A stretch of DNA of 64,000 nt, from positions 1,116,001-1,180,000 of the forward strand of contig WOAB01000476.1 of assembly GCA_027886185.1 (NCBI GenBank), written 5' to 3'. Shown here piece after piece: positions 41,160 through 51,539 of the stretch. This DNA comes from Rheum nobile. Its lineage: Eukaryota; Streptophyta; Magnoliopsida; Caryophyllales; Polygonaceae. The translations under genes were made by a program, and so were the position numbers. The stretch's first letter is position 1, and each line of letters opens with the position of its first letter. The notes under the pieces were generated by a model. The model was not told the origin of the DNA. It searched no databases and saw only the letters and a list, made by a program, of their open reading frames with translations.

Positions 41160-43869
41160 TGTGATACCCCGTATTTTTATAAGGTTATTTTGGGAATTTT
41201 GGGAATTTTCCCGAACACCCGTTTTGTACGTCGGATTTAATACAGAGAGTTTAAGACATTCTGTAATGTGCTATATCTCTGTATTATTTTTTCTCAGTGA
41301 AATAAAATACAGACGACGTACTTTGGATGTTAATTACTCGTTCGCGTACGATAATTTTATCCCGGGTTAACATCGTTTTCGTCTAAGAGCTGAGGAGGCG
41401 AAGCCAGGGTGGCGGCGCCCGCCGTGGGTATGGCGGCGCCCGCCGTCGCTGGACACGAGGAGCCGGCGAGTCTTCTCCTAGCTGGGGACGCCAGGCCTAT
41501 GGCGGCGCCCGCCGCATTGATGACGACGCCCGCCGCATTTATGACGGTACCCGCCGTCGTTGTTGTCCGGAGGTCTTTGCCCGATGGTCGCCGACGAACG
41601 TCTGACGACGCCGAACTAGCCCCGCCACGCCTCCATTTAGGCCATCATTGTGCTCCCTCGATCTGTGGCTATAAAAGGAGAGGCTTGGGGGTCGAATTCG
41701 AGCTAAAATCAGAAGCTCAATCTCAGAATTTGTCTCGCCGAAAAAGCTTGCCCTCGCCGGAGTTCTTTGGAGCAATCGCCGGTGTTGTTTGGTGTGTTTT
41801 CCTGTAGCCTAGAGGTCCCTTTGGAAGCTTAGTGGAGGTCTGAACCCAAATCCAGGCCAAAGGAGTGACCCTCGTGTGTGTATTGGTGAGTTTTCTCACC
41901 GTTCTGTTGGCCGTCGTTCTTCACGGCGACCGCCGTGTTCGTGGCGGCGCCCGCCGTGATGAACACGGCGACCGCCGCCAGTGGCCAGAAGCCCCTTTGT
42001 TGGCTTGGTCTTGGTGGTCGTCGTTATGGACTCGTTCCTTTCGATTTCTTTCGTCTTTCCTTAGATTCGTACTAGTTTATGTCGGATCTAACTTAGGGTT
42101 CCCTTATGGGTCGACTCGAAGGTCGTTGTGCTGTCGGAGCTATACCTGTGTCGAGCCCGGAATCCCGTTGTCTCTGCTTTGTTCCAGATCTGCGGATTAA
42201 GGCAAGTGGCGGTTCGCTCTTGCTTAATCATTCCATGTTTCATTAATTATCAATTATTTAATTGTTAATTAAATTGGAGTGAACTGTTGTTTTGCTTGGG
42301 AACTAATTTCATAAATAAACGTGATTAAAGTAATGTTATAATAAGTTGTATATCTGTTAGAACAACGCTATTATATGTGATAATTACCGTGATGGTATTA
42401 TTGTGAATTTAATCTTAATGCTAGAATAGCACACGGGTTAATAGAAAAACTAATCCAAGTAAGGATTAGCTGTTTCTATTATCTCTATGTTTAAGTTGAT
42501 TGCCTGGATGGCTTTAATGTGATTAATTGTTGTGTTAGACTGTTTAGTTAACACGAGTGTTCGTAGGAACGCTAATCCAAGTAAGGATTAGTCGTTTCTT
42601 TATAACTTAATGTTCGTAGGAACGCTAATCCAAATAAGGATTTGTCATTTCTTTAAATCGTAATACTCCTCGGGTTAATTTCCGGATAATAATTGAAGGG
42701 TCATGACCTATGCTTCTTATCCACCTTTAAGGATCTGAAGTGTTTAAGCGCCTTGTAAGCGCCATTGGATGAGCATAATTGCAGTCCTGTGTATTAAGCA
42801 CTTAGCTAGTGCAATTGGGGTGGACGTAACTGTCATCCTGTAAATTAAAGTGTAAGCACTGTGGCAGTGTAATCTGGGTGAACGTAAGATCACCCTGTGT
42901 AATAATAACTCCGTTGTTCTCGGAATAATATTAAGCCTCGTGTGTACGTGTGCGTGTGTGTGTTTGTGTGTTGTGTTAATTGGGTCGACATGATTGTCAC
43001 CCTGAGATTTAAGCTGTGTGCCGCTCTTAATAACATTAACGTGCTCTAGTAAAGTGTGTTTTGTAATTAAATAAGATATGTGCCCGAGTGCACATGATTA
43101 ATAAACATTTGGCGAGTAGTGCAGCTAAGTTATTGTGCAGCTAGGAAAACTCATCTCGACTTTGATCATAGTACATTCTCTTTTCAATCTGGATTCGTTG
43201 TATGCGATGAGGTTGGTTGTGAACTGAAGCATCTCAGTCAACTTTTAAATCATTGGTGTGTGTAACTTTAATGTTCCCTAGCAGTTGTCATAATTTCCTA
43301 TAAGGCTCATTTCAGTTGGAGTCTTCTCTTCAGTGCATATCTAATTGTTAAATCATTCCGTGAAAGTGCCGGGTTATATATCGTTCCTTCGGTTTTTATT
43401 CAAGGGACAATGATAGTAAACGGTCACGATCACTCGAACTACTCTGCTTTGTACCCTTGCTAGTCTATTCAAGTAGACTAACCCACGAACTTTGTTCTCT
43501 GCATGTGGGCTGGTGTCATCCGTTCGATTCGGCACATCAGGAGTTGTTTCCCGGAGTTTAAGTAACCTATTGAAGGATAAGAAGCTTGCAGACGAAGATT
43601 TAAAAGTCAGTGTTCTAAGCTGTTAAGTATTTTAAGATTGTTAAAGTGTTACTTCAATGTATCTTCATAATTTAGCCATGTTATAAGTCGGCTCTTTAAA
43701 GTCTTCCGCTGTGTAATTTAAAGTCTTCCGCTGTTTAATCTTTCAATTAATATGTAATTATGTTATGTTTTTAAGCTTTATCATTCTGGAAAAGCCTAGG
43801 GTGACTTTGGACGGTAAAGTCTGAGGTCACTGGCATGTAATATCTCCGGTTTAAATTGGGGGTGTTACA
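41160..43869 (+). repeat. 3' LTR of gag-only element
   Basis: 2710 bp, matching 35739-38469 except for scattered substitutions and one fewer 21-bp GCGCCCGCCGCATTGATGACG-like unit near 41510-41560. TATA box at 41669-41678. Confidence 0.88.
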
Positions 43870-44858
43870 CCCAGTCTCAAACACAACTACCTATGCTCAC
43901 TCTCCCAATCTTCCTAGTCTTTGCCGCCAACAACACCCACCCTTGGCAGTTCTCCTCGGTCGTCAGAGGAAGAATAATTATCCCCAAGCCCATTCCTCTC
44001 TCCTTTGTTGAAGGAATATCCAATGGTATTATCAAATTTACCTGGTCTGATGTGGCCAAATGGTGGACAAATGGAATCTGACTTTAGTTGGCGCCCTTGT
44101 AGGCGACATGACTGCATTCAAAACAATAGAAAGATTTGTTGCTAATCACTGGACGAACATCACAACACCACAGATCATCAAGCGTGTCAATGGCCTCTTC
44201 ATGAATCACTTCGACAAACAAGAGGACATGGCCTCTATACTTGAAAGAGGTCCTTGGATGCTCAGCCGACAATGGCCAAATATTCTATGACGATGGCGTG
44301 AGGGAATTGACCTGGACCTCTCCTCTCAGGATAATATTCCTATTTGGATTACCTTGCCCAACCTTGATGTTCGTTTTTTTGTTGGAGCATATGCTCGAAA
44401 AAATTGGCTCGGCCATAGGCACCCCTGTCCTCATGGACTTCACATCAGCGCACCAAGAAAAACTCTCTTTTGCGAGAGTTATGGTTGAAATCTCATCTCG
44501 ATCTGGACTGCTTAGAGAGATTCAGTTTCATGGGGAAGATAGGGAAATAGTCCACCAAGATGTCATCTACAATTGGCTCCCCACCAGATGCCCCAAATGT
44601 CTAGTTTTTTTGTCACTACTGCAACCCTGCTGCGCCTACTGCTCAAGCTATTCCTATTGCGCTCATGGCCAACAGCAAAATGCAACATCCTATTTGCACC
44701 AACTAGACCCCTCTTCTACCCAACCATGACCCCTCCAAACTTCTCCAGAAGGAAGGGCCACCTTGTTTACTCATTCTCCAATCTCCCGCCTCTGCTATTC
44801 CCCACTCAATCAACCTCTCAGTATCTACTTCTACCCCTGCCAGCAACACCACCTCACT
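43870..44858 (+). pseudogene. LINE ORF1, DUF4283-like domain and zinc region
   Basis: Continues the LINE after the LTR element: WQFSSVVRGRIIIPKPI, then ALVGDMTAFKTIERFVANHW and MNHFDKQEDMASILERGPW, which match the DUF4283-type domain of plant LINE ORF1. Next comes a frame with IPIWITLPNLDVRFF-like sequence and KIGSAIGTPVLMDFTSAHQE, and a degenerate cysteine motif TRCPKC. At least two frameshifts. ORF1 proteins bind LINE RNA. Confidence 0.7.
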
Positions 44859-45870
44859 GTGAGGTGGGCACAAAAAACGGAAACCGAATAACTGTTCCGA
44901 AAAACCGACATATTTTTAGGTTAACCGTACCGATATTTTTTAAAACTATGGTACGGTTAACCGACCGAACAAAAATATGGTTATTTGGTACGATCACGGT
45001 TAGTGATAATTTTTAGTTTGGTTAACCGATTAACTGAACATATAAATAATATATTTTTATAAAGAGAATAAGTTAATTTAGTGACTATGGATACATTTGA
45101 ATGATTCTCTTAGTGTTTGGTTCATGGTTCGAATTTCTTTAATCTCTCCTCTTTCTAATTTCAGTTGTTGTATTTGACTATTCTTCTATGCTTTGAATCA
45201 TCTTTTTGTCTTTAGTTGAATTAATAGTGATTTAGAGTATATAAAATAACAAATAAATGAACTTTATAACAATATTAATCTAATCATGTGGTATTGTGTA
45301 GTGAATTGTGAAGTTGTGATATATAGACGAGTGTACTTATCATATTTTCTACAAGTATAATAGAAAAAAATATTATAAGTTTATTGAACCAAGAGGGTCT
45401 TAGGGTACGGTCATATTACATATGAAAACTAATAGATTAAAACTATTGTCCATACTTTAAAAACCATATAGACTATGTGAAGGATAATTTTATTCAAATC
45501 AAAGTTGATTTGCCTACCAAATTAACATTGTAGTTTAAATATCTCACTTGATATTAATAGTTTATGTTTTAATCAATCCAAAAGAGAGAAGAGTAATAAA
45601 ATTAGAACAAATATTTTTTTTATGAATTAGTAGTTAAGAATCAATCAATAAGAAATATATTTTTGTTAAATAAAAGCAAGGGTTTCATCAAATTTTGAAA
45701 TCACGGTTAACCAATTAACCGTACCGAACCGTGCCGAAATATTGGTTAACCGATGTCCAGTTAACCGAACTTTACGGTATGATTATGCTATTGAAAATTA
45801 GATAACCGAAATATTGGTTAATCAGACTCCGGTTAACCGAAACACGGTTAACCGCCCAAGCCCACCCCTA
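44859..45870. mobile_element. hAT-like non-autonomous element, 1.0 kb
   Basis: Flanking 8-bp duplications ACCTCACT (44851-44858) and ACCTCACA (45871-45878) differ at one base. The ends GTGAGGTGGGC and, inverted, TAGGGGTGGGC are imperfect terminal repeats close to the common plant hAT end AGGGGTGGGC. Both sub-terminal regions (first 170 and last 170 bases) are packed with GGTTAACCG/CGGTTAACC motifs. The centre is AT-rich without a transposase. Confidence 0.75.
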
Positions 45871-46157
45871 ACCTCACACATTAATGATGCCTCTTGTGAT
45901 AATTCCCCCACGAACTCTGCTATAAATGCCCCCATCTACCACAGACCCACCAATCACCACCATCTACACCACTCATCCTCCACACTCCTTTAATCCTCCT
46001 AACTCTTCTATTCACAACACTCCAATCATAAATTCTGCCAAGCCGCAAACACAACCCCATACCATTCCTTGTCAAGATACAATGCCCAACAACTCTCATC
46101 AATCTGAAAAAGGCAAGTGCCCCTTATCAACCCCCCTCAATCCCAATGATTAATCTC

Positions 46158-47040
46158 AATATCATTTTCTAGAATATCAGGGGCATTAATAGCCCTCACA
46201 AAATTGCCTCCCTCAAAAGACTTTCCTCCTCAACTCAATCTGATGTCGTTGCCATTCTCGAAACACATCTCCACCCCCACAACATTGATCCATTCTCTCG
46301 TCAACTCTTCCTCGGCTGGAGACAACTCTCTAACATCCAGCATGCTCACAATTACCGCATTTGGCTTTGGTGGGACCCCAAAAAACTCTCCTTTGTCCCC
46401 CTCCATGTTACCAAGTAGATTATTTATACTAAGATCACCTCCTCTTGTGGCACCACGTTCTTTATAGCTTCCTTCATATATTCTTACAACTCCCCCTAAG
46501 AGAGACGTCTACTCTGGAATGACATCTCACACATCAAATGCTCTACCATTGGCCCTTAGAATCTTATGGGGGATTTCAACACCCTCCTTGACCCTATTGA
46601 GAAACTAATTGGGGACCAAACACCCCCACTCACTGTCTCCATGGAACCGCCAACTGTTTCAATACCAACAACCTCTTGGTTCTCCCATATACTGGATGTC
46701 GCTTCACTTGGAGCAACAAGCAAGCCGCGGACAATAGAATATGGTGTAAGTTGAATAGAATTATTGCTAATCTGCAGTGGTTCAATACATTTTCCCTCTC
46801 TTTTGCCAAATTCAATAACCATGACATCTCTGATCACTCGCTCTACATTCTCATCACCCACCCCACTATCCAACCAACAAGGAAGCCCTTTCGCTTTAAC
46901 AACTATTGGGCCAAGCATGAACAATTTACAAACACCATTACAACAGCTTGGCAACTGCCCATGGATGACAACCCTATGTACCGAATCTACAACAAGATTA
47001 AACTGATCAAATAATATCTCCACATATTCAAAAGCCAGAA
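46158..47040 (+). pseudogene. LINE ORF2 endonuclease
   Basis: An apurinic-type endonuclease in broken frames: NIIF then stop then NIRGINSPHKIASLKRL, AILETHL, LMGDFNTLLDPIEKLIGD, and ISDHSLYILI with the terminal His-containing motif. The first stop (46170-46172, TAG) is where relatives have Trp. This domain nicks target DNA for LINE integration. Confidence 0.75.
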
Positions 47041-48020
47041 TGTTGAATTCCTACACAAAGAGGTTAAAGAGCTTCGTAGCAAGCTCGTGGATATTCAGAA
47101 TGAGCTCCAAGCCAACCCAATTGAGGCTCACCCTATCTCCTCGGAGAATGAAGCCCTCTGCAAGTTGAAAGATAGCATGGTGAAGTTGCATTGTACTTCA
47201 AGTCAACTTGGGAAGATTAAATGGCTTAAATTCTCTGATCACTACTCTTTGTACTTCTAAAGCAGAATCAAAAGCCGCAAAAGCTCCTAAAAAATCCCTT
47301 TCATCACCAACACCCTTGGTGTCACTATTACTGAACCCAATGAGGTTGCTCCTAAAATCACCGAACACTTCTCCATGCTTCTTGGCACACCTTGTAATTG
47401 TCTTCCGTTCATCACCAATTTCATTCAACATGGACCTACCATCAGCTGTGCTGAAGCCCAAAACCTCATCAGGAATTTCAATGGACAAGACATTAGGAAA
47501 GCATTCTTTTCTATTAGGAAGAATAAGTCCCCGAGACTAGATGGGTTTGGTTCATATTTCTTCAAACAAACTTGGAATATCATTGGTGTCGACATAATAG
47601 AAGCAACCAAGGATTTCTTTTCTGGAGGAAAAATGCTTAAACAAGCCAACCACACTATCATATCCCTTGTTCCTAAAATCAATAACCCATCCAACATCAA
47701 TCATTTCCGGCCCATTTCATGTTGCTCCACCACCTACAAAGCTATTGCCAAGCTCATTGCCAGCCGAGTAAAAGAAGCTCTGCCAACCCTCATTAGTAGC
47801 AACCAAGGAGCTTTCATTCCAAGACGCTTCATTCGCCACAATTCCCTTCTCTGTCAAGAAATCCTAAAACACAATGGCCGCACAAAATTCCCCCCCCGTT
47901 GTAACATCAAAGTGGATCTCCAAAGAGCTTTTGATTTCATTAGCCATTCCTTCATCCTCCAAGCCCTTCACGCTCTTGCGTTTCCTTCGATCCTCATTTT
48001 CTGAATCAAATAATGCATCA
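47041..48020 (+). pseudogene. LINE ORF2 reverse transcriptase, N-terminal half
   Basis: The frame 47375-48004 carries LDGFGSYFFKQTWNIIG, ISLVPKINNPSNINHFRPIS, IASRVKEALPTLISSNQGAF and NIKVDLQRAFDFISHSFI with the first catalytic Asp. The segment with the catalytic double Asp is not present; homology ends near 48020. Upstream 47041-47374 is linker sequence with a frameshift. Confidence 0.8.
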
Positions 48021-48029
48021 CCATTGTTG

Positions 48030-48760
48030 ATGTGTTCCGGTCTCCCAAAACACAAGTCATAGCGGATCTAGGTAGAAGGCGGAAGAAACAACTCTTGCTC
48101 GCTGAAGAATCGAACGAAAGCTGAACTTCGGATGCTGTTTGGGGAATTTCCGCGGGCGCGGAAAGGCTTTCTGCGGACGCGAAAAAGTTGTTGTTGCGGC
48201 GTGAGAGATTCGAGTCGTGGTTCGATCTGTGGGATCTCGGCTAGGGCCGAGGGCCACGTTTGGAGGTGGGGTTCGTATTCAAGGGATGTAGGTTCGGTGG
48301 TGGCTCGAGCGTGGGTTAGGGAGTCGGTTAGGGAGGTTCGGTGAATGCTTAGTTGAAGGAGCTAGACCTAGGGGGCGGGAGTTTGGCTCAACGGCAGCGC
48401 TAGGCTTTAACTCTCAATTCAACTTGTTTATTAATTAGGATTAGGCTAGCTTATATAGCAGCCAAAACAAGGTTCTTGCCCTAATGGGCCTAAAACATAA
48501 ATGAACCGGCCCTCTTGGCACAAGAGAGGCCCGACATCCAAAAATAGAAACTTACTAAAAACGGAAACATCTAACAATAGTAAATACTAAAAACAATAAC
48601 TTTTCAAATTTAGAAACATTCTAAGAATGGAAACTGCTAAAAAGGGAAACTACGAAATACCGAAAAACTACTAAAAATAGAAAGTGTCTCAGAAGTCTTT
48701 TGGCACCATAATTAGTTATCCCGCCTTACCTTTGGGTTTGCCTCTCGAGCCGTGTTGGTT
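48030..48760 (-). repeat. LTR-like segment with GCGG palindromes
   Basis: Replaces the LINE 3' half. On the minus strand there is a TATA-like GCTATATAAGC (about 48450-48460). TTTCCGCGGGCGCGGAAA-like and CTGCGGACGCG motifs occur at 48148-48183, related to the Athila-1 palindrome. It reads like part of an LTR and leader, but I could not fix TG/CA ends or a duplication. No supported gene. Confidence 0.4.
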
Positions 48761-48934
48761 GCCATTTTGTCTTGACTAACTTTGGTGCCATTTTATACTT
48801 TGTAAATTCTTCTTCCTTTTATTCTATAACCGAAAAGTTTCAAATAAAAAAAGATATGTACCGATCTATATTTGTTGGATCAAATATGTTTAAAACAAAA
48901 CTATCTGTAGCCTCGGATTGTCGACGGTTGTTAG

Positions 48935-49880
48935 CAGTGACGGATCCAGGAAAACATTAAAGCGGGGTCACAAATTTTTTCATCATGTAATATTGGCTAA
49001 TAATGATTTTAAATCCCAAATTTTATTCTAATATATATACTTTTTTCGCAACTCAAAACTATTGATAATACGTAATTATATAAAATTAAATAAATTAGAA
49101 AGGATATTTTGTAACTTGCAATTTTTTACCAACATTAATTTTGATTATAATTTTTGGTGCATATAGTAAAGACAAGTATAACGGTATGAAAATATATGTT
49201 ACTTTTGTAAATATAATTTCAATAATATAAGTTGAAATACTACTTATGATTATTTTAATAATGAATGAGTAAATCAAAGTTGTTATAAAAGCCAAAAAAA
49301 ATAGTTCTTATCAATAGAATATAAAACGATGTAAAAAAATAATATAGATTGGTAAAAAAATGGATGAAATTGTTGTAAAAAGAAAAAAATGGAATATGTG
49401 GATGAAGTTGGGAATTGAACATATACTCATTTGATTCCCTTCCTACATCACTACCAACTAGAATAAGATTTCTTAGTGATTTAGTATACAGACTACATAT
49501 ATATATATGAGTTTGGATCATATGCGGAGCACTCTTCCCGTGCGGACGTGCGGAGCATGCACTTTTGGGTCTTATTTGTGCACTTTAACGCCTTATTTGT
49601 GTACTTTTTCAAAAAAAAAAAAAAAAAAAATCTTTTTCAAATTTTTTTCCAAGCATTTTTCAAAATTTTTGCAAAAGTGCACAAATAAGGCCCAAAAGTG
49701 CACAAATAAGACCATATAGTACATGTCCGCACGTCCGCACGGGAAAAGTGCTCCGCACCGAAACCGCACTCATATATATATATAGCGAGATAATCTTATC
49801 TCTATAGAAATATAAATATTAAAGCCAGGGGGAAGGGGGTTATTGGACCCCCCATGACGTACACCCTGAATCCGTCTCTG
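48935..49880. mobile_element. hAT-like non-autonomous element, 0.95 kb
   Basis: A perfect 8-bp duplication GTTGTTAG lies at 48927-48934 and 49881-49888. The ends are CAGTGACGGATCCAGG and, inverted, CAGAGACGGATTCAGG, matching the CAGNGGCGGA-type ends of Tip100-like hATs. AT-rich interior, no transposase. It contains a foldback insert at 49507-49785. Confidence 0.82.
49507..49785. mobile_element. Foldback MITE inserted in a TA-rich site
   Basis: Inverted arms of about 75-90 bases: left TGCGGAGCACTCTTCCCGTG, CGGACGTGCGGAGCATG, CTTATTTGTGCAC; the right side has their complements. A poly(A) and T-rich centre follows. Flanked on both sides by ATATATATAT, consistent with insertion in a TA repeat. 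Confidence 0.65.
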
Positions 49881-49888
49881 GTTGTTAG

Positions 49889-50132
49889 AGTAAGTTTGAA
49901 GCTTGAATTTATGTCTCGATCAATTAACTTCATTGTAAAGCCATTTCTTCATGTCCTGAACTGATCAAATGCAACTATACATGCGTGATAGTATACATAA
50001 ATTTTTAGATAAACTCAACAAGGACCATAACCTAACTGATCGCATTCTAAATGCCCATTTTGATCAACTTCATTGTAAAGCCATTTCCCCATATAAGCAC
50101 ATGCATAATACTATATATGATAGGATTCCATC
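49889..50132. repeat. Short spacer with a local duplication
   Basis: AACTTCATTGTAAAGCCATTTC occurs (in shorter form) twice, near 49928 and 50068, each followed by related CAT/ATA-rich sequence. No gene. Confidence 0.5.
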
Positions 50133-50649
50133 TGTCGTAGCAGGAATCTGAACGATATAGGAATCGGAAGGAGAAAAGCTTGGAATCCCAAAAGATGCTC
50201 AAACCGGACTTCAGTAGTAGAGCTGTAACAGAAATAACGGTCAAGGGCGGGGCGCCGGGGTGTAGTCCCCTGAAAGACCCTCCGACGCTCAAGTCAGCCA
50301 AGTAATCCAAAGAACAATGGAAAAAGCTCTGAAATCAATATGGAGGCTAGGGTAAAGAAGAATATGAAGAAAAAAAACCTGAATTAGGGCTTTTTAGATA
50401 GCTTTTATATCACTTACTTTTGGAGGCCTCTTAATGGGCCTAATAAATTAGTCCATCAGCCTTCTTATAATCAATGTAGGAAGATAAGATATTAAATAAG
50501 GAAATTGAATTATCTCTCTCCTCATTTTGCCCCTCGGATTTTCTCGGCTCGTGGAGGCGCGTGGATCCGAAATTATGAACTTTGCAAAGGATATGGGAAC
50601 TGATTCGCCAGGATGCGTAACAGAAAAAACGGATTTCGATTTTCCGCAA

Positions 50650-50980
50650 TGTGCACGGTTTGGCACATGTCGGCACGGTTTGGCACTAACCGTGCCAAAT
50701 TACAGAACCTCAATTGAGGGTCTTCTTTGGCATCTGCACGGTTTGGGACCGTTTGGCATGGTTTGTCACAAACCGTGCCAAATTACAGTAGCCTTCTGGC
50801 GCTTTTTTTCGAAGCTCGCACGATCTGGGACCGTTTGGCACGGTTTGTCACAAACCATGCCAAATTACAGTAGCTCTTCTGGCGCTGTTTTTCGGAGCTC
50901 GCACGGTCTGGGACCGTTTGGCACGGTTTGTCACAAACCGTGCCAAATTACAGTAGCTCTTCTGGCACTGTTTAAGAGCT
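50650..50980 (-). repeat. Tandem repeat, unit about 83 bp, with palindromic core
   Basis: Three to four units of GCACGGTCTGGGACC-GTTTGGCACGG, TTTGTCACAAACCGTGCC, AAATTACAGTAGC, TCTTCTGGCGCTG. Each unit has the perfect inverted pair GGCACGGTTTG/CAAACCGTGCC. Confidence 0.8.
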
Positions 50981-51049
50981 CGCTATGGCTAGTGGGGGTT
51001 GCCCCGACATTCTTATGTCCTCGGACTGCTCGCTCGAAATTCCCATCGA

Positions 51050-51335
51050 GTCGGGCTCGAGAATTCCGACAAGTTTTGTTTGAGGTTTCCAGCAAGCCAA
51101 GCCTGAAGATTCCAGCAAGTTTCATTCGAGGTTTCCAGCGAGCCAAGCTCGAGGATTCCAGCAAGTTTTGTTCGAGGTTTCCAGCGAGCCAAGCTCGAGG
51201 ATTCCAGCAAGTTTCATTCGAGGTTTCCAGCGAGCCAAGCTCGAGGATTCCAGCAAGTTTTGTTTGAGGTTTCCAGCAAGCCAAGCCTGAGGATTCCAGC
51301 AAGTTTTGTTTGAGGTCATCAACAAGGCACAACTT
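51050..51335 (-). repeat. Tandem repeat, unit 46 bp, about six copies
   Basis: Units of GAGGTTTCCAGCGAGCC, AAGCTCGAGGATTCC, AGCAAGTTTTGTTC with variants (CAAGCCTGA, TTTCATTC). 46 is not a multiple of three, so the overlapping open frames are not a conserved protein repeat. Confidence 0.8.
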
Positions 51336-51539
51336 GAGAATTTCAGCAAACCATCACGATTTCAATTGCAAAATTGAGTCAAATAACACCTTACAATCCA
51401 TAATGACGCAAAATGTAAAAGTTCAAAACGACGAAGGCGGGGAGAGTCCCCGAGGGCCTCGTTAAAACCTCTCCGCAGGAAAACCCAGTGGGAAAAACCG
51501 TACAAAGAGGAAAAAGAGTACCCCCATACCTCTAAATCA

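Larger units (their letters stand above)
35739..43869 (+). mobile_element. Gag-only LTR retrotransposon, Tekay-like (TR-GAG type)
   Basis: LTRs are 35739-38469 (2731 bp) and 41160-43869 (2710 bp), nearly identical by eye. The flanks CCTAG (35734-35738) and CCCAG (43870-43874) differ at one base. A canonical primer site, a full gag and a polypurine tract are present, but there is no pol between gag and the tract. This matches terminal-repeat elements with only a GAG domain, which use enzymes from relatives. It interrupts a LINE ORF1. Confidence 0.85.
35100..48030 (+). mobile_element. L1-type LINE, split by two insertions and truncated
   Basis: Parts are 35100-35738, 43870-44858, 45871-48030. 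ORF1 has a DUF4283-like domain, ORF2 has endonuclease and the first half of reverse transcriptase. A gag-only LTR element (35739-43869) and a hAT-like element (44859-45870) lie inside. The LINE stops within reverse transcriptase near 48020, before the catalytic FADD/YADD motif, so its 3' end is missing. Confidence 0.8.
50133..51420 (-). repeat. 3' LTR and adjoining repeat-rich region of Tat-C
   Basis: TGTCGTAGCA at 50133 starts the stretch shared with 57204-57533. A TATA-like GATATAAAAGC is at 50401-50411 (minus). Farther in are an 80-odd-bp tandem repeat with CACGGTTTG palindromes (50650-50980) and a 46-bp tandem repeat (51050-51330). The inner LTR boundary and PPT are not certain. The open frames here (50527-51267, 50931-51332) merely read the tandem repeats. 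Confidence 0.6.

Noticed and set aside
44241..45016. Two longer plus-strand frames as separate genes
   Set aside because: They are pieces of LINE ORF1 in shifted frames; the second runs into the hAT-like insertion.
50527..51332. Long frames on both strands with repeating peptides
   Set aside because: They read through the 46-bp and 83-bp tandem repeats; the unit lengths are not multiples of three and no protein family fits.
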